A stretch of 64,000 nucleotides of DNA from Tianweitania populi (GTDB lineage: Bacteria > Pseudomonadota > Alphaproteobacteria > Rhizobiales > Rhizobiaceae), in NCBI RefSeq assembly GCF_014652875.1, contig NZ_BMZQ01000004.1, positions 1-64,000 of the forward strand. The letters run 5' to 3'. Each line of letters opens with the position of its first letter. The stretch's first letter is position 1. The position numbers and the translations under genes were made by a program. This document shows positions 50,784-58,546 of this stretch, one piece after another. The notes beneath the pieces are model-generated. The model did not search any database, was not told where the DNA came from, and saw nothing but the letters and a program-made list of their open reading frames with translations.

Positions 50784-52031
50784 ATGAGAGTGATTGCAGC
50801 CATTGCTTTGGCTTTCAGCTTTCTTACGGCAACAGCGCAGGCGAAGGTGCTTGAGCTTCATCGCGGCGTTGGCGTGCATGAATGGCTCAACTGGTCGCCG
50901 GTCAATGAAGATGGCACCTATATCTGGCCACCCTATCGCGCTGAACAAGAGTGGCTGGACAGCTTCCGGAAAGGCACCGTTTCCAAAGGGGAGAACGAGT
51001 TCCAGCGCATCCGCTCGATGGGCTTCGACTTCGTGCGGCTAAGCGTCGATCCCGGCCCGCTGGTGTCGAGCGAGGGGACCAAGCGAAAGGAAGCGCTCGC
51101 GATCCTTTCAAAGGCAGTGAAGCGCATTACGGCCAGCGGCTTGCGTGTCGTGTTCGACCTGCACGGCGTCAACCAGGTTCCGGCCACCAGCATGAAGCTG
51201 ATCTATGACGGCGCCGACAGCGAGGGCGTGGCGCGCTATCGCGCCATGGTCAAAGAGGTGGCGGGAATGCTGGTGAAGGTCGGCACCGACAAGGTTGCGA
51301 TCGAGCCCTATAACGAGCCTGCTTACTACCCTTGCGATGCCAGCGGCACAGACGATTGGCAGCGGATCATGGAAGCAACGGTCGCCGACATCCGCTCCGT
51401 GAGTGGGGATCTGACCATCATCGCCACAGGCGCTTGCGGCGGCGGTGTCAAAGGCTTGCTCAACCTGAAGCCCGGCTTCGACGATCCCAACATCTATTAC
51501 AGCTTCCACATGTATGAGCCGCACGACTTCACGCATCAGCGCTCGGAAACAAAGGGTGGATTTGCGTCCGGCATGCCTTGGCCGGCATCGACCAGCACGC
51601 CGGAGGCCGTGCGCAAGGCGCTGGAAGCCCGCATAGACGCAGCCGGTTTGAGCAGGGCGGAGAAGCGCGCCAACCTGGCGGAAGCCGATCCCCTGATCGC
51701 CAAATACTTCGCGGAGAATTGGGGTGAGAAACAGCTCGACGCTAGGTTCGAGCAGGCACTTGGCTGGGCCAAAACAAACGCCATCCCGTCCGAGCGCCTG
51801 TTCATGGGCGAATTCGGCGCCATCCTCATGACAGCCGACGGGCGTATGGGAGCCGATGATGCGGACCGCATCCGCTATCTCACTGCGGTCAGGCGCTCGG
51901 CGGAAAAAGCCGGCATTCCGTGGTCGATCTGGGAATATGCGAATACTTACGGAATGTCGGTGATCGTGCCGAAGGAAAACGCGGTGCCTGACATGAATAT
52001 GCTCGGAGCGCTGGGCCTGATGCGGCAATGA
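50784..52031 (+). CDS. Glycoside hydrolase family 5 protein
   Basis: A 415-residue secreted hydrolase. A signal peptide covers residues 1-20 (cleavage after AQA). Acid/base Glu178 lies in EPYNEPAYY and nucleophile Glu343 in LFMGEFGAI; RRHGVGVHEWLNWSP-like and FDFVRLSVDPGPL are GH5 features. I chose ATG 50784 (MRVIAAIALA), with GAGGTGGGG at a good distance. It would cut beta-linked glucan or the cluster's own polymer in the periplasm or outside. It sits 44 bases before the flippase gene. Confidence 0.9.
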   Translation: MRVIAAIALAFSFLTATAQAKVLELHRGVGVHEWLNWSPVNEDGTYIWPPYRAEQEWLDSFRKGTVSKGENEFQRIRSMGFDFVRLSVDPGPLVSSEGTKRKEALAILSKAVKRITASGLRVVFDLHGVNQVPATSMKLIYDGADSEGVARYRAMVKEVAGMLVKVGTDKVAIEPYNEPAYYPCDASGTDDWQRIMEATVADIRSVSGDLTIIATGACGGGVKGLLNLKPGFDDPNIYYSFHMYEPHDFTHQRSETKGGFASGMPWPASTSTPEAVRKALEARIDAAGLSRAEKRANLAEADPLIAKYFAENWGEKQLDARFEQALGWAKTNAIPSERLFMGEFGAILMTADGRMGADDADRIRYLTAVRRSAEKAGIPWSIWEYANTYGMSVIVPKENAVPDMNMLGALGLMRQ

Positions 52032-52075
52032 TTGGCCGCCTTCGCGCTTTCGGCCAGCTTTGAGGCATCTTCCGC

Positions 52076-53527
52076 TTGCTGCTGCGCTCAACCCTCATCT
52101 ATGGCCCGGCCATTCTGCTGACGCGCATCTCAGCGCTGCTTCTGCTCGTCGTCGTCACGCGCCTCATCGATCAGGATGAATACGGCCTGTTGACGCTGGT
52201 AGTGACGGTCGGCGAGATGACCGATCTGGCGGTTACCAACTGGCTGCGCATTGCGCTTCTGCGGCTGGGCGGCACGGTGGATGTCAGCCGCGGCTCGCTG
52301 GCGCTGGCGGGGAAGGTTCTGCTGGGCAGCACGGCGCTGGCGCTGGTCATTGCGGTGGCGGGCTCGGTGATCGTCGTGCCGGAGCGCTGGCCGGAATTTG
52401 CGCTGGCGGTTTGCGCCTATCTCATTGCCGGATCGATTGCGCGCCTGGCGTTGACGGTGCTGCAGATGCAGCAGCGCCATTCCGCCTATTCGCTGCTGGA
52501 ATGCTTGCGCGCCATCCTGCAGCTGGCGCTTCCGATCCTCGCCATTCTCCTTTTGCCGAACTCCTTTCTGGTTGTTTCGCTGGGATCGAGTGCGGGCATG
52601 CTGATTGCGGGGCTCATCGCCGGCATTGTCGCTGCGCGGCGGGTGGTGGTTGGGCCGGCAAAATTCACCGGGCGCGAACTGGTGAGTTTGGGTCTGCCTC
52701 TGGTCGTGATGGCGCTGGTCGGGTTCGGGCTCAACAGCGCCGAACGCCTTTTCCTCAACGCCTATCATGATGCCGGTGCGGTCGCGCTTTTTGCCGCTGC
52801 CTATGTTCTGGCGCGCCAGCCGATCGACATGGTGGGCAACGCCATCAATGTCGGCGCTTTTCCGCAGGTGATGAACCGTTTCGACGAGGAAGGGCCCGCC
52901 GGATCGGCCGCCTTGCTGACGCAGCTGATGGCGCTGATGTTGCAGCTTTGCTTGCCGGTCGCGGCCTTGTTGGTGGCGCTGAACGGCCCCATCACCGAAC
53001 TCATGCTGCCCGCAAGTTACCATGGGCGCGTCGGGCTGCTTTTCCCCGTGATCGCCTTCAGCGTGCTTTGCGCCAACCTGACAAGCTTCGTTTACGGCAC
53101 GGTCATCCACGCGCATAAGCGGCCGGCGCTGTTGATTGTCGGCACCCTTGTTGGATCGGCGGCGACGATCGGATTGTCGATGCTTCTCATTCCCCGCTGG
53201 GCCGAGCTTGGCGCAGCCCTTGCGCTGGCCGGAGGTTCGATCGCGGCACTTGGCGCCTGTGCTTTCCTGAGCGAGCGGCTGACCCATGTGCCGGTGGCAT
53301 GGCGCAGCATCGGGTGCTCCCTAGCAATTGCACTCGGCACAGGCTTGAGCGCAGCGCTGACCGCCTTCCTGCTCGAAGCCCTGCCAGCCCTGATCGTGCT
53401 GGTCGCAGGCGGTTCTGCCGGGTTGGCTGTGTTCCTGATCCTGTCGTGGATGATCTATCCGCAAGCCGCGCGGCAGTTTGGCGACGCGGCGGTGCAGCGC
53501 TACCGTAAGCTTCGCAATCGCGGTTGA
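52076..53527 (+). CDS. Oligosaccharide flippase (Wzx-like, MATE/PST family)
   Basis: A 483-residue inner-membrane protein with 12-14 predicted helices that moves lipid-linked repeat units to the periplasmic face. Typical landmarks are TRISALLLLVVVTRLIDQDE, YGLLTLVVTVG, and NSAERLFLNAYHDAGAVALF. The start is TTG 52076 with a weak GAGG upstream; a later start would lose the first helix. It is convergent with the wecG gene (two bases apart). Confidence 0.85.
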   Translation: MLLRSTLIYGPAILLTRISALLLLVVVTRLIDQDEYGLLTLVVTVGEMTDLAVTNWLRIALLRLGGTVDVSRGSLALAGKVLLGSTALALVIAVAGSVIVVPERWPEFALAVCAYLIAGSIARLALTVLQMQQRHSAYSLLECLRAILQLALPILAILLLPNSFLVVSLGSSAGMLIAGLIAGIVAARRVVVGPAKFTGRELVSLGLPLVVMALVGFGLNSAERLFLNAYHDAGAVALFAAAYVLARQPIDMVGNAINVGAFPQVMNRFDEEGPAGSAALLTQLMALMLQLCLPVAALLVALNGPITELMLPASYHGRVGLLFPVIAFSVLCANLTSFVYGTVIHAHKRPALLIVGTLVGSAATIGLSMLLIPRWAELGAALALAGGSIAALGACAFLSERLTHVPVAWRSIGCSLAIALGTGLSAALTAFLLEALPALIVLVAGGSAGLAVFLILSWMIYPQAARQFGDAAVQRYRKLRNRG

Positions 53528-53528
53528 T

Positions 53529-54338
53529 CTAGGCGCTGATATTGCGGCGCCGGCGACGGCTGGTCCACACTTCGCGGGAGAGAAGAACGGCATAGGCGGT
53601 GTTGGTCTCGTAATAGCGGCGCCACAGGCGCTTCGGCTCCTGGGCCACGCGGAACAGCCATTCAAGCCCGATCGCCTGGATGAACTTCGGTGCCCGGGCG
53701 ACCTTGCCGCCATAAACATCGAAGCTGCCGCCCACGCCCATGATGAGGCTTGGCAGAAGCTCGGCACGATGGCGCTTCGTGAAGCGCTCCTTGCGCGGGG
53801 TCGGCATCGCGACCAGCAGGCAGTCGGCTCCCGATGCATTGATCTCCGCGACCACCTCGGCCTCGTCTTCAGGCTTGAAGTAGCCGTTACGTGCGCCGGC
53901 GATCACCAGTTTCGGATGGTTGCGTGCAAGGCGTTCAACGACGCTATCCAGGACGTCCTGTTCAGCGCCGAGGAGGAAGGGTTTGTAGCCGCGCTGTTCG
54001 CACAGGATGAACAGGTTCGTCATGATATCGACGCCGCTGACACGCTCCGGCAAAGCCACGCCGCACAGCCGCGCACCCCACAACACGCCCTTGCCGTCGA
54101 CATTCACCACATCGGCCGTCGAAACATCCTCGTGCAGTTCGGCATTCTTGCGCATGTTCACGAGCTTGGCGACATTGACCACGACATGATGCAGCGGCCG
54201 CTTCAGCCGCATGGCTTCTTCGGCCAGATCCATGGTCTCCGCCATGGTCAAAGCATGGATCGGCGAGGCCAGGAATTCGCCCCGGCGCGATGCCAGCAGG
54301 CTATGCTCGGACCAACCCGATCGGGCCGTTTCGCTCAC
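53529..54338 (-). CDS. wecG: WecG/TagA/CpsF-family glycosyltransferase (GT26)
   Basis: A 269-residue GT26 enzyme. It has the family signature VNVDGKGVLWGARLCG, ERVSGVDIM and the conserved AMPTPRKERF with FDVYGGKVARAP. WecG transfers ManNAcA from UDP to a lipid-linked sugar; this gene overlaps wecC, whose product makes UDP-ManNAcA, so that donor is likely. It lacks a membrane helix but is probably membrane-associated through its C-terminal helices. Confidence 0.9.
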   Translation of the reverse strand: MSETARSGWSEHSLLASRRGEFLASPIHALTMAETMDLAEEAMRLKRPLHHVVVNVAKLVNMRKNAELHEDVSTADVVNVDGKGVLWGARLCGVALPERVSGVDIMTNLFILCEQRGYKPFLLGAEQDVLDSVVERLARNHPKLVIAGARNGYFKPEDEAEVVAEINASGADCLLVAMPTPRKERFTKRHRAELLPSLIMGVGGSFDVYGGKVARAPKFIQAIGLEWLFRVAQEPKRLWRRYYETNTAYAVLLSREVWTSRRRRRNISA

Positions 54339-55657
54339 GCTGCAACCCCGACGGACCGGCGATCTTCAGGCGCCCGGCGTTCAATGCGCGCGTCTGGCTT
54401 GCGCGCCTTCCGCCATGTCCAAAGCCCGCGCGTATCGACCAGCTTCTTGTTTTTCAGCTCTTCGGGATCGATGAAGTTGAACTGCCGATGGTCGACGAGA
54501 AGAACCACGATGTCGGCCTGATCGATGGCTGAAAGCGCATCCGTGAACACGATGCCCTTGTTCTGCAAAGGAGCCGGAAGAGCATTCGTGTTTGGCTCCG
54601 CAGCGACGATTTTGACGTTTGGAAGCTGCGCCAAAAGTTCGACGACTTCTACCGCCGGGCTTTCGCGCATGTCGTCGATATTGGGTTTGAAGCTCAAGCC
54701 GAGACAGGCGATCGTCTGCTTGGCTGCCGGATTAAGCAGGGCCTTGATGTCCTCCACCACCGAATGCGGGCGGGCGGAGTTGATCCGACGCGCGGCTGCA
54801 ATCAACGGCGTGCTGTCGGGCGCGGCATCGATGATGAAATACGGATCGATGGCGATGCAGTGTCCACCGACGCCGGGGCTCGGCTGCAGGATGTTGACGC
54901 GCGGATGCTTGTTGGCGAGCTCGATGACCTCCCAGACATTGAGCGACAGATCCTGGCAAACAGCCGCGATCTCGTTGGCGAAGGCGATATTCACGTCGCG
55001 GAACGCGTTTTCCGTGAGCTTCACGAGTTCGGCGCTTTCCGCGCTCGTCAAATAGAGGTCGCCGGTGACGAAGGTGGAGTAAAGGGCTGCGGCCCGCGCA
55101 GCCGAACGGCGCGACAACCCGCCGATCGAGCGGTCATTGTTACAAAGCTCCGTCAGCACCTTGCCGGGAAGAACACGCTCGGGAGAATAAACCACAAGCA
55201 TTTCCGACTGTTCTTCACCGGCGAGCGGGAACTTCAGATCCGGCCGCAACTCGGCAAGCATCTCCGTCAGGGCGCGCGTCGTACCGACCGGCGAGGTCGA
55301 TTCCAGCACGATGAGATCGCCTGACTTCAACACGGGCGCGATGCTTCTTCCTGCCGCAAGCACGTAAGTGATGTCGGGCCGGTGGTCCTGCGTCATCGGC
55401 GTTGGCACGGCGATGACATGCGCGTCCGCCGGTTGCGGCTTGCTGCTGGCCTTGAGCTTACCATTGGCGACGACCTTCTGGATCAAACCGTCAAGGTCGG
55501 GTTCGACGATATGGATCTCGCCGCGATTGACCCTTTCGACAACGGCCTCGTTGACGTCGACGCCCGTCACATCAAGCCCGCGGCTCGCGAGGATGGCGCA
55601 AGTCGGCAGGCCGACATAGCCCATGCCGATAACGGAAACAGTCTTGATGTCAGCCAT
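54335..55657 (-). CDS. wecC: UDP-N-acetyl-D-mannosamine dehydrogenase
   Basis: A 440-residue enzyme that oxidises UDP-ManNAc to UDP-ManNAcA in two NAD-dependent steps. It has the Rossmann start VSVIGMGYVGLPTCAILASR, the central KLTENAFRDVNIAFANE and the catalytic Cys in PGVGGHCIAIDPY, followed by the second Rossmann domain. I chose ATG 55657 (MADIKTVSVIG); the longer frame overlaps wecB without coding character. Its start overlaps the wecB stop by eight bases. It works between WecB and WecG. Confidence 0.93.
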   Translation of the reverse strand: MADIKTVSVIGMGYVGLPTCAILASRGLDVTGVDVNEAVVERVNRGEIHIVEPDLDGLIQKVVANGKLKASSKPQPADAHVIAVPTPMTQDHRPDITYVLAAGRSIAPVLKSGDLIVLESTSPVGTTRALTEMLAELRPDLKFPLAGEEQSEMLVVYSPERVLPGKVLTELCNNDRSIGGLSRRSAARAAALYSTFVTGDLYLTSAESAELVKLTENAFRDVNIAFANEIAAVCQDLSLNVWEVIELANKHPRVNILQPSPGVGGHCIAIDPYFIIDAAPDSTPLIAAARRINSARPHSVVEDIKALLNPAAKQTIACLGLSFKPNIDDMRESPAVEVVELLAQLPNVKIVAAEPNTNALPAPLQNKGIVFTDALSAIDQADIVVLLVDHRQFNFIDPEELKNKKLVDTRGLWTWRKARKPDARIERRAPEDRRSVGVAA

Positions 55658-56801
55658 GAAGTAATTCCTCGACAATGCGTTGTGCGGCCTGTCCGTCGCC
55701 ATAGGGGTTGTGCCGTGTCGCCATGCTTTCATAGGCATCGCGATCGTCCAGCAGGCGGTTGGCATGGGAAATGATCTTGTCGGGGTCGGCGCCCACGAGA
55801 AGCGCGGTGCCGGCCTCGACACCTTCCGGCCGTTCGGTGTTTTCGCGCATAACCAAGACTGGCTTGCCGAGTGATGGCGCTTCTTCCTGAACGCCGCCGC
55901 TATCGGTCAAAACCAAGTGGCTTTGCTTTTGCAGGTATAGAAACGGCAGATAGGTCTGCGGTTCGATGAGATGGATGTTGGCGACAGCGTCCAACTGCGC
56001 TGCCACTACCGATCGGACATTGGGATTGGGATGCACGGGCAGGACAATCTGGACATCCGGTCGCGCAGCCAGCGTCTTCATCGCCGTGCAGATGCGTTCG
56101 ATGCCACCATCGAAATTCTCGCGCCTATGCGCGGTTGCCAGGATCAACCGTTTTGCGGGGTCTAGAAACGGAAACTGCCCGGCCAGCTCTGTCCGCACGG
56201 CGGAATTGGCATCGATCTCTGCGGAGAAATGGAGCAGCGTGTCGATGACCGTATTGCCCGTCACGAAGATCGTGTCCGGGGACTTGCCTTCCGCCAGAAG
56301 ATTGGCACGCGCCTGGGCAGTCGGCGCAAAGTGCCATGTCGCGATGTCACCCGCGATCTTGCGGTTCAACTCCTCCGGAAACGGTGAGTTGATGTCATGG
56401 CTGCGCAAACCCGCTTCGACATGGGCAACCGGCACGCGCTTGTAGAAGGCGGCAAGCGCGGCGGCCATGGCCGTCGTGGTATCGCCCTGAACGATGACCA
56501 CATCTGGCTTGGCGCGATCAAGAACCTCCGCCATCCCCTCGAGAACACGCGCGGTGACGTCGAACAGCGTCTGGTTCGGCTGCATGACGTTGAGATCGTA
56601 GTGGACGGGCAAACCGGTCATGGCGATGACCTGATCGACCATCTCACGGTGCTGAGCGGTGATGCAGGTTTCAACAACACAGTCCGACCGGTTCATCGCC
56701 GCACGCGCAATCGGAAAGCATTTCAGCGCTTCCGGTCGGGTGCCGAAGACGATCAAGAACTTGGGTTTGGCTTGCGGCTTGCTGTCGGCGAAGATTGTCA
56801 T
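55650..56801 (-). CDS. wecB: UDP-N-acetylglucosamine 2-epimerase
   Basis: A 383-residue non-hydrolysing epimerase that makes UDP-ManNAc. Landmarks are LIVFGTRPEALKCFPIARA, VQGDTTTAMAAALAAFY, EAGLRSHD, ATAHRRENFDGG and TDSGGVQEEAPSLGKPVLVM. It is the first gene of a wecB-wecC-wecG run. The 194-base region upstream (56802-56995) holds the likely promoter and an 18-bp hairpin. Confidence 0.93.
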   Translation of the reverse strand: MTIFADSKPQAKPKFLIVFGTRPEALKCFPIARAAMNRSDCVVETCITAQHREMVDQVIAMTGLPVHYDLNVMQPNQTLFDVTARVLEGMAEVLDRAKPDVVIVQGDTTTAMAAALAAFYKRVPVAHVEAGLRSHDINSPFPEELNRKIAGDIATWHFAPTAQARANLLAEGKSPDTIFVTGNTVIDTLLHFSAEIDANSAVRTELAGQFPFLDPAKRLILATAHRRENFDGGIERICTAMKTLAARPDVQIVLPVHPNPNVRSVVAAQLDAVANIHLIEPQTYLPFLYLQKQSHLVLTDSGGVQEEAPSLGKPVLVMRENTERPEGVEAGTALLVGADPDKIISHANRLLDDRDAYESMATRHNPYGDGQAAQRIVEELLHG

Positions 56802-56952
56802 TGCGACAGTAAAGCAAATTGGTATTTCAAAAAGTTGAACAAGGCTGAGTAAATGCAGTACAGATAAGCGAGAAGAGCTTGTCGTTGCCGTGGCTGGTCG
56901 TCATTCGGGAGCATGCCTCCCCAACGAGTCTTCCTTTGTTTTGCCACTGCGA

Positions 56953-56970
56953 TCCGATGCTTGCATCGGA
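56953..56970. repeat. Perfect inverted repeat between nnrS and wecB
   Basis: TCCGATG-CTTG-CATCGGA is a perfect 7-bp stem with a 4-base loop (or 8-bp arms around TT). It lies just after the nnrS stop codon and before the wecB promoter region, so it may terminate nnrS or act as an operator. No T-run is present. Confidence 0.4.
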
Positions 56971-56995
56971 AAGATGCCAGCCTGCAAACGCTGCA

Positions 56996-58156
56996 TCACG
57001 GCAAGCGTGCGGGGTTGGCGTCGACGTGCTCACCGACGAACTGGCGCGGACGTTTTGCGCTGAGCAAGGGAAACGGGGCGGGCTTCATCAATGCCTGCAC
57101 ATGCGCGGACAGAAAGACGATCCAGGCTGCGGACCATAGAGTTCCAGCCACGAGAAGGCATAAGGGCGCCTGTTCACTCACTTCGGCAAAGGCACGCGCA
57201 ACCGCAGAACCGAAGATCAACCCTAGTGCATACCAGTGCCGGCGGCGGGGTTGGATTTCTGTGTATTCCGACCGAAGCATCGTCACGCGCGATGCGATCG
57301 CCAGGATCATCGCTCCCATCGTCCCCATGGTCAGGGCATGGACCTGAACCAAATGAGGCACCAGGCCGAACCTGGCAGCGACGACAGCAAGCAGGCCGGG
57401 AAGAAGGCCGGCATAGCCAAGAGACAGCATCCGGTTTGCCCTTCCGAGCCCAAAACCGTCGATGCTGCAAGTCATCACCCATAGCATTGCGGCAACAAGC
57501 GCCAGCGTTCCGATTGCTCCCCCGTCAAGGAGGCCGATCATCAACAGGACGACCGCCATCCAAAGCAATGGCCGGCGCAGATCTCCGAGGCCGAGCCGCC
57601 GCCGCGCTTCAGCGGTGAAGGAAGGAACGACCCGTCCCCCGACGATGAAGATAAGAACCGAAATCGCCACAGGCAGAACGCCTGCAAGATCCCGTTGCTG
57701 AAGCAGCATCACCTCTGCCCAGACAAGCAACAGCGGCACCATGGCCAACGGCACCTTGTCCCACCTCTTTGCCCGCAACACAGGCACCATGATGAACAAG
57801 GCGACCGGCAGCGCCAGGAGAAGCATCGGCCACGCGTCCGCCGGAAACAACAGCGAAACAAGCCGCGATGCGAAGGCGAGCGCACCAAGGACAAGAGGCG
57901 ACACCGGAAACGGCCGGCCGGTCCAGGCCTTTTGCGCAGTCATGATGTAGCCGGAAATGGCCAGACCACCAAAGCCGAACAAGCCCAGCCGGACATGTGC
58001 CAGCTGTGGATCGTCCAGTGGCAAAAGCCAGACCCACGGCAGCATGGCCGCCATGAAGGCGGCGAGCGCAAAGAACACGCCTGCTGGATGAAAGATCAAC
58101 AGCGAACGGCTTTTGGCGGATCTTGCAACGTGCACGTCTTGGGCTTCCCGCCGCAT
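56996..58156 (-). CDS. nnrS: NnrS-family membrane protein
   Basis: A 386-residue protein with about 12 transmembrane helices. Its fold and GFGGLAISGYIMTAQKAWTG, GRVVPSFTAEARRRLGLG and HALTMGTMGAMILAIASRVT match the heme- and copper-containing NnrS family linked to nitric oxide stress and denitrification. I chose ATG 58156 (MRREAQDVHV), with GAGAGG ten bases upstream; the ATG at 58228 has none. Its neighbours are the polysaccharide genes and the PKS gene, so it stands alone here. No denitrification gene is in the window. Confidence 0.88.
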   Translation of the reverse strand: MRREAQDVHVARSAKSRSLLIFHPAGVFFALAAFMAAMLPWVWLLPLDDPQLAHVRLGLFGFGGLAISGYIMTAQKAWTGRPFPVSPLVLGALAFASRLVSLLFPADAWPMLLLALPVALFIMVPVLRAKRWDKVPLAMVPLLLVWAEVMLLQQRDLAGVLPVAISVLIFIVGGRVVPSFTAEARRRLGLGDLRRPLLWMAVVLLMIGLLDGGAIGTLALVAAMLWVMTCSIDGFGLGRANRMLSLGYAGLLPGLLAVVAARFGLVPHLVQVHALTMGTMGAMILAIASRVTMLRSEYTEIQPRRRHWYALGLIFGSAVARAFAEVSEQAPLCLLVAGTLWSAAWIVFLSAHVQALMKPAPFPLLSAKRPRQFVGEHVDANPARLP

Positions 58157-58546
58157 GTTCGACTGGCCTCTCAGCAAGACGCCCTGGTCTGAACGCCCGA
58201 CGAGCGCCGAATGCGTCTGGCGCATCATAGCTGATGAAGCAGGATTTTAGTGCGCTGAAGTAAGGCCGCTCGACATAACCAGAGATCGCTCAGGTAGGAC
58301 TTTTCCTGACAGCTTGCGGCCAATTACCTTCGCGTGCCCGAAACGCCTTTCCATACACTCGCAGGCGGGCATGGGCATTTTTGCAAGTTGGCCAACAGAC
58401 AGATCGCGAGATCGGCTGGTCCTTGCGCGTTGTTTGCTACTGATTTCCAGCCCGGGGCTTCGCGTTCTCATGCAGTCATAGAAGCTGCTCCCAAGCGCAT
58501 CAGCCTCTTCGAACCTTCAACGAGGCTGCGCGATCGGACGAAGCAG
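58157..58546. other. Divergent intergenic region, no gene seen
   Basis: About 390 bases between nnrS and the PKS/NRPS gene, presumably holding both promoters. A perfect 10-bp palindrome GTTGGCCAAC lies at 58387-58396. No FNR/NnrR-type site (TTG-N8-CAA) is centred there, and no iron-box pattern was seen. No small reading frame has a convincing ribosome binding site. Confidence 0.5.

Noticed and set aside
52130-53287. Minus-strand frame of 385 codons opposite the flippase gene
   Set aside because: It is antisense to a convincing membrane protein; its Gln/Arg-rich sequence has no domain or start signal.
58387-58396. GTTGGCCAAC palindrome as an FNR/NnrR site for nnrS
   Set aside because: The spacing does not match TTGAT-N4-ATCAA or TTG-N8-CAA, so it is recorded only as a palindrome.
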